The notes under the pieces were generated by a model. The model worked only from the letters and a program-made list of their open reading frames with translations, had not been told where the DNA came from and made no database searches. Below are positions 15,932 to 25,863 of a stretch of DNA of 64,000 bases, in pieces. Position 1 is the first letter of the stretch, and the number at the start of each line of letters is the position of its first letter. Both the position numbers and the translations under genes were made by a program. The stretch comes from SSC3 sp963769585 (GTDB taxonomy: Bacteria > Actinomycetota > Actinomycetes > Propionibacteriales > Nocardioidaceae): the NCBI GenBank assembly GCA_963769585.1, contig CAVYMJ010000001.1, positions 744,001-808,000 on the forward strand, written 5' to 3'.

Positions 15932-17683
15932 ATGAGACACAGGCAAGTGAGGACGCTCGCCGCACTGGCCGTCGTGTCCGCGATGACCCTCGCGGGTTGC
16001 GGGAGCGACGACGACGGGAACGGAAGTACGGTCAACGGCACCAAGGGCGAGTTCAACTCAGCCATCGGCGCCGTCTACAACGCCTCCGACAAGACCGGCG
16101 GCACGCTGAAGCTGGGCAAGGCCGGCGACTGGGGCGACTCGGTCGACCCCGGCGACACCTACTACGGCTACTCGTGGAACTTCGCTCGGAACTACGGCCG
16201 CTCGCTGACGATGTTCAAGGTCGTTCCCGGGTCGGACTCCGCAGAGCTGGTTCCGGACCTGGCCGAGGATCTGGGCGTCGCCACCGACGGCGGCAAGACC
16301 TGGACCTACAAGATCCGCCAGGGCGTGAAGTTCGAGGACGGCAGCGAGGTCAAGGCTGCCGACGTCGCCTACGGCGTCGCCCGGTCGTTCGACCGTGAGG
16401 TGCTCCCGAACGGCCCCGAGTACTTGGCCGCGGGGCTGGACTGGCCTGAGGGCTTCACGGGGGTCTTCAAGGACCCGGACGCCGACTTCAGCTCGGCGAT
16501 CGAGACCCCGGACGACTACACGATCATCTTCCACCTCAAGCAGGCGTACGCCGGCTTCGACTACTTCGCGATGCTGCCGCAGACGATCCCGGTGCCCAAG
16601 GCCGCTGACACCGGCGCGAAGTACAAGGAGCACGTTGTCTCCACTGGCCCGTACAAGTTCGAGACCTACGATGCGGGCAAGCACTACGTGCTGGTGCGCA
16701 ACGACCAGTGGGACCAGTCGACCGACCCGAACAGGAACCCGCTGCCGGACACGATCGACGTCCAGCTGAACCTGGCTCCGGACGACGTGGACAACCAGAT
16801 CATCGCCGGTGACCTGCACGTCGACATCACGGGCACGGGCGTCCAGCCCGGCGCGCTGAACAGGGTGTTGAGCGATCCCACGCTCAAGGCTCGCGCTGAC
16901 AACCCGGAGGCGCCGCGGACGAACTACGTCTCGGTCATCGGGACCGTCAAGCCGCTCGACAACGTCGAATGCCGCAGGGCCGTCGGTTGGGCGGTGGACA
17001 AGACTGGGTACCAGGCCGCCTACGGTGGCGAGTTCGCCGGCGGTGACATTGCGACCTCGATGCTTCCGCCACTCATCCCGGGGCACGAGGGCATCGACCC
17101 CTACGGCACCCCGGACAACAAGGGTGACGTCGCGAAGGCCAAGGAGGCTCTCGCCGCCTGTGGCCAGCCCGACGGGTTCTCCACGGTGATGGCCTACCGC
17201 ACCGAGCGTCCCAAGGAGAAGGCGACCGCCGAGTCGTTCCAGCAGGCGCTGGCAAAGGCTGGCATCACCCTTACCCTCAAGGGCTACACCGAGGGCGACT
17301 ACTTCTCGCAGTACGTCGGCAACCCGAAGTTCGCCAAGGACAACGGCATCGGCCTGGCTACCAACAGCTGGCAGGCGGACTGGAACGACGGCTTCGGCTT
17401 CCTGTCACAGATCATGGACAGCCGAGTCATCCGTCCCGGCTCGTCCAACCTCTCTGTGCGGGACCCGGAGATCGACGCGCTGATCGACCAGGGGCAGGTT
17501 GAGCCCGACGTCGAGAAGCGCAACGCGATCTGGGCCGAGATCGACCAGAAGGTCATGGACAACGCCTTCGTCGTTCCGGGTGTCTGGTCGAAGGCGGTCA
17601 CGCTCCGTGGAACGGGTCTGACCAACGTCTTCGTGAACGAGGCGTTCGGCCAGTACGACTACATCTCGATGGGCGTCGAGTAG
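15932..17683 (+). CDS. ABC transporter substrate-binding lipoprotein (SBP family 5)
   Basis: A 583-residue extracytoplasmic solute-binding protein of the DppA/OppA class. Its Sec lipoprotein signal (MRHRQVRTLAALAVVSAMT) ends in the lipobox LAGC, with Cys the lipid-modified residue, followed by a Gly/Asp/Ser linker. The family 5 signature is visible as LAEDLGVATDGGKTWTYKIR and GVKFEDGSEVKAADVAYGV. I chose ATG 15932 because the longer frame only adds a basic, non-signal leader that overlaps the permease gene; AGGAAAGGG lies upstream. A strong hairpin follows, consistent with the binding protein being made in excess over the membrane parts. Confidence 0.92.
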   Translation: MRHRQVRTLAALAVVSAMTLAGCGSDDDGNGSTVNGTKGEFNSAIGAVYNASDKTGGTLKLGKAGDWGDSVDPGDTYYGYSWNFARNYGRSLTMFKVVPGSDSAELVPDLAEDLGVATDGGKTWTYKIRQGVKFEDGSEVKAADVAYGVARSFDREVLPNGPEYLAAGLDWPEGFTGVFKDPDADFSSAIETPDDYTIIFHLKQAYAGFDYFAMLPQTIPVPKAADTGAKYKEHVVSTGPYKFETYDAGKHYVLVRNDQWDQSTDPNRNPLPDTIDVQLNLAPDDVDNQIIAGDLHVDITGTGVQPGALNRVLSDPTLKARADNPEAPRTNYVSVIGTVKPLDNVECRRAVGWAVDKTGYQAAYGGEFAGGDIATSMLPPLIPGHEGIDPYGTPDNKGDVAKAKEALAACGQPDGFSTVMAYRTERPKEKATAESFQQALAKAGITLTLKGYTEGDYFSQYVGNPKFAKDNGIGLATNSWQADWNDGFGFLSQIMDSRVIRPGSSNLSVRDPEIDALIDQGQVEPDVEKRNAIWAEIDQKVMDNAFVVPGVWSKAVTLRGTGLTNVFVNEAFGQYDYISMGVE

Positions 17684-17702
17684 AACCCGAAGGAAGGAAG
17701 TG

Positions 17703-17734
17703 GGTGGCCGGCCCGCAGCTCCGGGCCGGCCACC
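17703..17734 (+). terminator. Intercistronic hairpin after the binding-protein gene
   Basis: A perfect 12-bp GC-rich stem (GGTGGCCGGCCC / GGGCCGGCCACC) with an 8-base loop, filling the gap between the binding protein stop (17683) and the dppB GTG (17745). There is no T-run after it. It probably protects the upstream mRNA end or causes partial termination, lowering expression of the downstream permease and ATPases. Confidence 0.6.
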
Positions 17735-17744
17735 TACCCACACC

Positions 17745-18758
17745 GTGATCGCTTACATCATCCGCAGGCTTGTTGCGGCCGTCGGCCTGCTCTTCGTGGT
17801 CAGCCTGGTCACGTTCTCGATCTTCTACCTCGTGCCGAGGTTGCTCGGCACCTCCCCGGAGGGACTGGCCTCGCGTTACGTGGGCCGCAACGTCACCGAG
17901 GAGACCGTCGCGGCGACGACGGAGCGGCTCGGCTTCAACGACCCCTTCTACATCCAGTACGGCACCTGGGTGAAGGGCATCGTCGCGGGTCAGGACTACG
18001 ACTACGGTGCTGGCATCGAGCGCTGTCCGGCACCCTGCCTCGGTTACTCGTTCCTCACCAGGGAGCCGGTGCTGCCGCAGCTTCTCGACCGGATGCCGGT
18101 CACGTTCTCGCTGGCCCTGGGGGCCGCGGTCCTGTGGCTGATTGCGGGCATCGGCATCGGCGTGCTCTCGGCGCTGCGACGGGGGACCTTCTTCGATCGT
18201 GCGGCGATGACCGTCGCGCTGGCGGGCGTCTCCCTGCCGATCTTCTGGACCGGCCTGATGAGTCTCAGCTTCTTCTCCTACAAGTGGGGCATCACCGAGC
18301 GTGGCGGGGTGTACACGCCACTGACCTCCAACCCGGCCGAGTGGGCCTACGGGCTGATCCTGCCCTGGATCACCCTGGCCTTTCTCTTCTCCGCTCAGTA
18401 CGCCCGGCTGACCCGTTCCGGCATGTTGGAGACGATGAACGACGACTACATCCGCACCGCCCGTGCCAAAGGCCTGCGAGAACGCAGGGTGGTGGCCAAA
18501 CACGGGCTGCGTGGTGCGTTGACCCCGCTGGTGACCATCTTCGGGCTGGACTTCGGCCTGCTCATCGGCGGCGCCGTGCTGACCGAGACGACCTTCTCGT
18601 TGCCGGGCCTGGGTCAGTACGCCATCCAGGGCATCAACTCCAACGACCTACCCAAGATCCTCGGCGTCACGCTGTTCGCTGCCACCTTCGTGATCGTCGC
18701 GAACCTGGTCGTGGACATCCTGTACGCCGTCGTCGACCCGCGAGTGAGGCTCGGATGA
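17745..18758 (+). CDS. dppB: Peptide-type ABC transporter permease (DppB/OppB)
   Basis: A 337-residue permease with the B-type layout: first membrane span directly at the N-terminus (IAYIIRRLVAAVGLLFVVSL), a long extracytoplasmic loop (about residues 35-110), then the transporter core with the EAA loop DDYIRTARAKGLRERRVVAKH. I chose GTG 17745 because the preceding bases form the hairpin arms and code for a Gly/Pro-rich leader not seen in the family; no good ribosome site is visible, so translation may be weak or depend on the upstream cistron. Its stop overlaps the dppD start as ATGA. Confidence 0.9.
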   Translation: MIAYIIRRLVAAVGLLFVVSLVTFSIFYLVPRLLGTSPEGLASRYVGRNVTEETVAATTERLGFNDPFYIQYGTWVKGIVAGQDYDYGAGIERCPAPCLGYSFLTREPVLPQLLDRMPVTFSLALGAAVLWLIAGIGIGVLSALRRGTFFDRAAMTVALAGVSLPIFWTGLMSLSFFSYKWGITERGGVYTPLTSNPAEWAYGLILPWITLAFLFSAQYARLTRSGMLETMNDDYIRTARAKGLRERRVVAKHGLRGALTPLVTIFGLDFGLLIGGAVLTETTFSLPGLGQYAIQGINSNDLPKILGVTLFAATFVIVANLVVDILYAVVDPRVRLG

Positions 18759-19837
18759 CCCCCCGCGAGAAGGGCTCGCGCCTGCTCAGCGACCAAGGAG
18801 CTCCGGCTCAGCCGCCGACCCACTTCCTCCAGGTGCGTGACCTCAAGGCCCACTTCCCGACCGACGACGGCCTGGTGAAGTCGGTGGACGGGCTCTCCTT
18901 CTCCATCGAGCGCGGCAGGACTTTGGGGATCGTCGGAGAGTCAGGCTCCGGGAAGAGCGTGACCAGCCTGTCGATCATGGGCCTCCACCAGCGCGGCACC
19001 GCGGACATCTCGGGCGAGGTGTGGCTCGACGGGCAGGAGCTGGTCACGGCCGACCCCGAGGACGTACGGCGGCTGCGGGGCAAGAAGATGGCGATGATCT
19101 TCCAGGACCCGCTGTCGGCCATGCACCCCTACTACACGGTCGGCAACCAGATCGTCGAGGCGTACCGCGTCCACAACGACGTCAGCAAAGCGGTGGCGAG
19201 GAAGCACGCCATCAACATGCTCGACCGGGTCGGCATCCCCGAGCCGCAGAAGCGCGTGGACGCCTACCCGCACCAGTACTCAGGGGGGATGCGGCAGCGA
19301 GCGATGATCGCGATGGCGCTCTCCTGCGACCCGGACCTGCTCATCGCCGACGAGCCAACCACGGCGCTCGACGTCACCGTCCAGGCCCAGATCCTGGACC
19401 TGATCCGAGACCTGCAGCGTGACTTCAATGCAGCGGTCATCATCATCACGCACGACTTGGGCGTGGTCGCTGAGCTGGCCGACGACATCCTGGTCATGTA
19501 CGCCGGCCGGGCGGTCGAGTACGGCCCGGCCGACTCGATCTTCAACCATCCCGAACACCCGTACACGTGGGGGCTGCTCGGCTCCATGCCGCGCCTGGAC
19601 CGGGTCCGCAGCGAGCGGCTCATCCCCATCGACGGCACCCCGCCGTCGCTGATCAACCTGCCCAGGGGCTGCTCGTTCAACCCGCGGTGCCGGTACGACG
19701 GCAGGACCGACGGCAAGTCGACCACCATCGACCCTGAACTGGCGGACAACGGCGCGGGAGGACATCTGGTGGCCTGCCACCTGCCCCCGGAGACGCGCCG
19801 CCAGATCTGGTCCGAGGAGATTCAGCCCAAACTATGA
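18755..19837 (+). CDS. dppD: Peptide-type ABC transporter ATPase (DppD/OppD)
   Basis: A 360-residue cytosolic ATPase. Walker A is GESGSGKS (residues 61-68), the signature is YSGGMRQRA, Walker B LLIADEPTTALD and the H-loop IIITHDLG. The C-terminal oligopeptide/dipeptide extension with the FNPRC motif is present. ATG 18755 overlaps the dppB stop (ATGA) and the gene's own TGA overlaps dppF in the same way. It forms the nucleotide-binding heterodimer with DppF. Confidence 0.93.
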   Translation: MTPREKGSRLLSDQGAPAQPPTHFLQVRDLKAHFPTDDGLVKSVDGLSFSIERGRTLGIVGESGSGKSVTSLSIMGLHQRGTADISGEVWLDGQELVTADPEDVRRLRGKKMAMIFQDPLSAMHPYYTVGNQIVEAYRVHNDVSKAVARKHAINMLDRVGIPEPQKRVDAYPHQYSGGMRQRAMIAMALSCDPDLLIADEPTTALDVTVQAQILDLIRDLQRDFNAAVIIITHDLGVVAELADDILVMYAGRAVEYGPADSIFNHPEHPYTWGLLGSMPRLDRVRSERLIPIDGTPPSLINLPRGCSFNPRCRYDGRTDGKSTTIDPELADNGAGGHLVACHLPPETRRQIWSEEIQPKL

Positions 19838-20883
19838 CCGAGACGACTACGGACCCCGTCCGACGCCACCAGGTCGGTGAGGAGATCCTCACCGTCCGGG
19901 GCCTGGTGCGGCACTTCCCGATTCGCGCCGGAGTGCTCAAGCGCCAAGTGGCCGCGGTGCAGGCCGTCGACGGCATCGACTTCTCGATCCGCAAGGGGGA
20001 GACGCTGTCGCTGGTGGGCGAGTCCGGCTGCGGGAAGAGTACGACCGGCCGGCTGATCACCCGCCTGGACGAACCCACCAAGGGTCAGATCGTCTTCGAG
20101 GGTCGCGACATCACCCACCTCAGCGATAGTGCGATGAGACCGCTTCGCCGGGACATCCAGATGATCTTCCAAGACCCGTACTCGTCGCTGAACCCTCGGC
20201 ACACGGTGGGCAAGATCGTCGGCGCACCCTTCCGCCTCCAGAAGGTCGCGCCGACGGGCGGCGTGAAGAAGACCGTCCAGGACCTTCTCGAGCTGGTCGG
20301 CCTGAACCCCGAGCACTACAACCGCTACCCCCACGAGTTCTCCGGGGGCCAGCGACAGCGCATCGGCATCGCCCGCACCCTCGCCCTCAAGCCCAAGCTG
20401 ATCGTGGCCGACGAGCCGGTCTCAGCGCTCGACGTCTCGATCCAGGCGCAGGTGGTCAACCTGCTGGAGGATCTCCAGGAGGAGCTGGACCTGACCTACG
20501 TGATGATCGCGCACGACCTGTCGGTGGTGCGGCACGTGTCGGACCGGGTCGCCGTGATGTATCTGGGCAAGATCGTCGAGCTCGCGGAGCGCGACGACCT
20601 CTACCAGCAGCCTATGCATCCGTACACAGTCGCGCTGATGTCCGCCGTACCGATCCCGGACACGGCCCGCCGCCGCGGCCGTGAACGCATTCGGCTCGAG
20701 GGTGACGTGCCGTCGCCGATCAACCCCCCGCCGGCCTGCCGCTTCCACACCCGGTGCTGGAAGGCCCAGGAGATCTGCAAGACCGACGAGCCGCCTATGC
20801 TTCCTTTGGCGCCGGGTCACACAGTCGCCTGCCACTTCCCCGAGAACCAGCCCGTCACGTCCCAGACGCCGTCGGCCTCCTAG
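19834..20883 (+). CDS. dppF: Peptide-type ABC transporter ATPase (DppF/OppF)
   Basis: A 349-residue ATPase with Walker A GESGCGKST (residues 62-70), Q-loop in MIFQDPYSSLNPRHTVG, signature FSGGQRQRIGIARTLAL, Walker B LIVADEPVSALD and the C-terminal peptide-transporter extension with two Cys (CRFHTRC). The N-terminus lacks a membrane segment. It is coupled to dppD by an ATGA overlap and ends the five-gene operon. A small GGCTC/GAGCC hairpin at 20883-20896 just after the stop is too short to be called a terminator. Confidence 0.93.
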   Translation: MTETTTDPVRRHQVGEEILTVRGLVRHFPIRAGVLKRQVAAVQAVDGIDFSIRKGETLSLVGESGCGKSTTGRLITRLDEPTKGQIVFEGRDITHLSDSAMRPLRRDIQMIFQDPYSSLNPRHTVGKIVGAPFRLQKVAPTGGVKKTVQDLLELVGLNPEHYNRYPHEFSGGQRQRIGIARTLALKPKLIVADEPVSALDVSIQAQVVNLLEDLQEELDLTYVMIAHDLSVVRHVSDRVAVMYLGKIVELAERDDLYQQPMHPYTVALMSAVPIPDTARRRGRERIRLEGDVPSPINPPPACRFHTRCWKAQEICKTDEPPMLPLAPGHTVACHFPENQPVTSQTPSAS

Positions 20884-20943
20884 GCTCTCGCGAGCCGAGC
20901 GTCGTGTTGGGGATAGCGCGCGACACCAGGCATCCTTGGCACC

Positions 20944-21507
20944 ATGGATGACGAAGGGGTGGAGCCGCCCTGGCAGCGGACCGTCGTGACGGGCCTGGGC
21001 GCACTTGCGGTGGTCGCGGTGCTACTCGGCGTCATGGTCGGTCTGGCAGCAGTCGGGGCGGCCCGGGTCAGCGGTGTCGGTGACTCCGCGAACGGCCCGA
21101 ACGAGCTGGACTCCCTGTACATCCCGCCCTACCAGAAGACGCCCCAGGTGGACGAGGGCGAGCCGACCCTGCCGGCCCCGCGGGTCCGGGTCACCGCCGT
21201 CCCGCTCGACCCCACCACCGGTCCTCCCGGCGCCGTGGGTGAGATCACGCTGTACGCCAATCCGACGGTGGTCTCGCCGGGGGAGCGCGTCAACCTCAAC
21301 GGCCTCTACCTCGACGGCGAAGGGGTCAGGCTGCAGGTGCAGCGACTCGAGGGCGACGCCTGGATCGACTTCCCGACGACGGTCAGCGTGCGTAACGGGG
21401 GGTTCGGCACCTACATCTCCACCGGCCGGCCCGGGGAGAACGTGTTCCGGGTGTTCGACCCGACGACGGGCCGCTCGTCTCCGCATATCACTGTGACTGT
21501 CGGCTGA
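20944..21507 (+). CDS. Single-span membrane-anchored protein of unknown function
   Basis: 187 residues: a short cytosolic head, one membrane span (about residues 13-42, TGLGALAVVAVLLGVMVGLAAVG), then a 140-residue extracytoplasmic domain of beta-strand character. The last 90 residues resemble an immunoglobulin-like or bacterial surface-domain fold (SPGERVNLNGLYLDGEGVRL, then VFRVFDPTTGRSSPHITVTVG). I do not recognise the family and see no enzyme motif. It stands alone between the transporter operon and dnaK. Confidence 0.6.
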   Translation: MDDEGVEPPWQRTVVTGLGALAVVAVLLGVMVGLAAVGAARVSGVGDSANGPNELDSLYIPPYQKTPQVDEGEPTLPAPRVRVTAVPLDPTTGPPGAVGEITLYANPTVVSPGERVNLNGLYLDGEGVRLQVQRLEGDAWIDFPTTVSVRNGGFGTYISTGRPGENVFRVFDPTTGRSSPHITVTVG

Positions 21508-21581
21508 CCCAGTTCTCTGCCGGACCGCCCGCACAGTCCGGGAATGACTCGGCCGTTCCGGCGGTTGAGGGCAGAGGCAAA

Positions 21582-21602
21582 GTTGAGTTGATCTGACTCA
21601 AG
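21582..21602. promoter_or_regulatory. HAIR element (HspR operator) upstream of dnaK
   Basis: GTTGAGT - 7 bases - ACTCAAG, differing from the HAIR consensus CTTGAGT-N7-ACTCAAG by one base. It ends 5 bases before the TTGACA -35 box of dnaK, so HspR binding would block the promoter. hspR is the fourth gene of the operon, giving a feedback loop. Confidence 0.88.
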
Positions 21603-21606
21603 TCTT

Positions 21607-21636
21607 TTGACAGACTCGGTGGCGACGGGCTGAGAT
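21607..21636 (+). promoter_or_regulatory. dnaK promoter
   Basis: A consensus -35 TTGACA (21607-21612) and a -10 TGAGAT (21631-21636) at an 18-base spacing, next to the HAIR element. It suggests the housekeeping sigma with HspR repression rather than a heat-shock sigma. Confidence 0.65.
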
Positions 21637-21681
21637 AGGCCCCGACCCAGACCGAGCAGCACCAGTGGAGGTAGCACAGAC

Positions 21682-23552
<1,871 letters not shown>

Positions 23553-23556
<4 letters not shown>

Positions 23557-24197
23557 CCGAGGCGTCCGAGGGGAGCCACTTCCCTGACGAGGGAATGGTC
23601 GACTTCGACACCGAGCTCGACGACCACTCCGGGGACGGGCCGGCCCCCGGAGTGGCACCCGCCGGGACACTCGGCGATGAGGCCGTCGACCCGAAGGTCG
23701 CGGAGCTCACCTCCGACCTGCAGAGGTTGCAGGCCGAGTACCTCAACTACAAGCGGCGTGTCGACCGGGACCGCGAGCTGGTGCTCCAGAACGCCAAGCT
23801 CTCGATCCTGTCGTCGCTGCTCCCTGTCCTCGACGCGGTGGACCGGGCCCGCGAGCATGGTGAGCTCGAAGGCGGCTTCAAGGCCGTCGCTGAGTCGCTG
23901 GCGAACGTGGTCGAGAGCCAGGGACTGCACAAGTTCGGCACCCCCGGCGACGAGTTCGACCCCCGGCACCATGAGGCTCTGATGCACGGCCACAGTCCGG
24001 ACGTGACCACCTCGACCTGCCAGAACATCGTTCAGGCCGGCTACCAGATCGGGGACCGCGTGGTCCGCCCGGCTCTGGTCACCGTGGTCGACCCCGAGCC
24101 GGGAGACACTTCCGAGGGGGAGCGGAGCGACCCCGTTGACGAGGCTCTCGGTGCGACGAAGCTTGACACGGAACCAGGACAAGACGGTTCGGAGTAG
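23553..24197 (+). CDS. grpE: Nucleotide exchange factor GrpE
   Basis: A 214-residue co-chaperone: a disordered acidic N-terminus, the long helix (SDLQRLQAEYLNYKRRVDRD), and the C-terminal beta domain with FDPRHHEALMHGHS and GYQIGDRVVRPALVTV. It releases ADP from DnaK. The GTG at 23553 overlaps the dnaK stop as GTGA, so it is coupled. The C-terminus carries about 35 extra, acidic, probably disordered residues. Confidence 0.96.
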
Positions 24198-24212
24198 CAG
24201 AGGGGAGGGTGC

Positions 24213-25349
24213 GTGACCAACACCGACTGGGCGACCAAGGACTTCTACAAGACCCTGGGCGTGAGCAAGGACGCCTCGTCCGCCGACATCAAGAAGGCGT
24301 ACCGCAAGCTGGCGCGCGCCAACCACCCCGACTCGCACCCCGGCGACAAGGCCGCTGAGGAGCGCTTCAAGGCGATCGCCGAGGCGTACGACGTGATCGG
24401 CGACGACGCCAAGCGCAAGCAGTACGACGAGACCAGGGCGCTGTTCGCCGGCGGTGGCGGGTTCTCCGGTGGCATGCCCGGTGGTGCAGACCTCGGCGAC
24501 TTCTTCGGTGGCAACGTCGGCGACTTCCTGGGCGGGGTGTTCGGCGGTGGCGGCCGACGTACGACGCGCACGTCAGGGCGAGCCCGCCGCGGGGCAGACA
24601 TCGAGACCGACGCCACGATCAGCTTCACCGACTCGGTCGAAGGCGCCACCGTCTCGCTTCGCCTCAGCTCCGACGCGCCCTGTCCGGACTGCAGTGGGAC
24701 CGGTGCCCGTGCCGGCACCATGCCGCGGGTCTGCCCTGAGTGCGAAGGGGTCGGGATGCGGGCGGCGAGCGTCGGCGGTGCCTTCACCTTGAACGAGACC
24801 TGCCCCGCGTGCGGAGGCCGCGGCCTGGTCGTAGAGGACCCCTGCCCCACCTGTCACGGTTCTGGCCGCGGGTTCTCCAACCGCACCATCTCGGCGCGCA
24901 TCCCTGCCGGGGTCAAGGACGGCCAGCGGATCCGGCTGCGCGGCAAGGGTGCGAACGGTGAGCAGGGCGGTCCCCCGGGCGACCTCTACGTCAATGTGAA
25001 GGTGGCACCACACCCTGTCTTCGGCCGTCGGGGCGACAGCCTGACGCTCAAGGTGCCGATCGCCTTCCATGAGGCCGCCCTCGGCGCGGAGGTGAAGGTT
25101 CCCACGCTCGGTGGAGCGCCGGTCACCGTCAAGATCCCACCCGGAACACCGGCAGGCCGGACGTTCCGGGTGCGGGGCAAGGGGATTCGCAGGAGCGACG
25201 GCCATCAGGGCGACCTGCTCGTCACGGTCGAGGTGCAGGTCCCGCCCCACCTGACCGACGAGGCGAAGGCAGCCGTGGAGACCCTGAGGTCGGCCATCCC
25301 CGACGGTGACCTCCGGGCCGGACTGTTCAGCTCTGGCGGCGCGCGATGA
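24213..25349 (+). CDS. dnaJ: Hsp40 co-chaperone DnaJ
   Basis: A 378-residue type I DnaJ. The J-domain carries the HPD triad (NHPDSHPG), followed by a Gly/Phe-rich linker. Four zinc motifs follow (CPDCSGTG, CPECEGVG, CPACGGRG, CPTCHGSG) and then the C-terminal substrate domains. It delivers clients to DnaK and stimulates its ATPase. The GTG at 24213 follows AGGGGAGGG; its stop overlaps hspR as ATGA. Confidence 0.97.
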   Translation: MTNTDWATKDFYKTLGVSKDASSADIKKAYRKLARANHPDSHPGDKAAEERFKAIAEAYDVIGDDAKRKQYDETRALFAGGGGFSGGMPGGADLGDFFGGNVGDFLGGVFGGGGRRTTRTSGRARRGADIETDATISFTDSVEGATVSLRLSSDAPCPDCSGTGARAGTMPRVCPECEGVGMRAASVGGAFTLNETCPACGGRGLVVEDPCPTCHGSGRGFSNRTISARIPAGVKDGQRIRLRGKGANGEQGGPPGDLYVNVKVAPHPVFGRRGDSLTLKVPIAFHEAALGAEVKVPTLGGAPVTVKIPPGTPAGRTFRVRGKGIRRSDGHQGDLLVTVEVQVPPHLTDEAKAAVETLRSAIPDGDLRAGLFSSGGAR

Positions 25350-25753
25350 CCGGCACACCGAGCCCCGAGGTCCCGGTCTACGTGATCAGCGTCGCGGCCG
25401 AGCTGACCGGACTCCACCCGCAGACCTTGCGCACCTACGACCGCCTGGGGTTGGTCTCACCGGGCCGCGCAGGCGGTGGCGGGCGGCGCTACTCCTGGCG
25501 TGACATCGAGCAGCTCCGTGAGGTCGCCGAGCTGACCGGGTCCGGGATCGGCCTCGAAGGCGTCCGTCGCATCCTGCAGCTGGAGAACCAGGTCGGGGCG
25601 CTGCGGGACCGGGTCCGCGAGCTTGAGGACGAGCTCGCGGCCGCGGAGTACGCCGTGCGCCGGGTACTCTCGGAAGGAGTGCGCAACCTACCGGCGGTGC
25701 CCCAACCGGGTTCCACCGGCTCCTCAGTCGTGGTCTGGCGCCGGCGCAGCTGA
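25346..25753 (+). CDS. hspR: MerR-type heat-shock repressor HspR
   Basis: A 135-residue MerR-family repressor with the winged HTH (LTGLHPQTLRTYDRLGLVSPGR, wing GGGGRRYSWRDIEQL) and a C-terminal coiled coil (LENQVGALRDRVRELEDELA). HspR binds HAIR inverted repeats, with DnaK as co-repressor in characterised actinobacteria. Two HAIR sites are in this window, before dnaK and before clpB. ATG 25346 overlaps the dnaJ stop (ATGA). Confidence 0.94.
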   Translation: MTGTPSPEVPVYVISVAAELTGLHPQTLRTYDRLGLVSPGRAGGGGRRYSWRDIEQLREVAELTGSGIGLEGVRRILQLENQVGALRDRVRELEDELAAAEYAVRRVLSEGVRNLPAVPQPGSTGSSVVVWRRRS

Positions 25754-25798
25754 GCTTCGTGTCGGCCATCGCCGGACGCTGTCAGCCGAGACGCCTGA

Positions 25799-25817
25799 CG
25801 GTAACTCGGAGTTACCG
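25799..25817. promoter_or_regulatory. 19-base palindromic operator candidate upstream of the DUF445 gene
   Basis: CGGTAACTCGGAGTTACCG is a perfect palindrome in the 110-base gap between hspR and the DUF445 gene (start 25864). It shares the core ACTCGGAGT with the palindrome before the P450 gene (7160-7174). It is not a HAIR element (no N7 spacer), so the following pair probably answers to another regulator. Confidence 0.6.
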
Positions 25818-25863
25818 ATAGCCTCACCCCTGGGTACTGAGTCGGTTGTGAGGGTGGTGGGTC

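Noticed and set aside
20883..20896. GGCTC/GAGCC hairpin after dppF as a terminator
   Set aside because: A 5-bp stem with a 4-base loop and no T-run is too weak to call.
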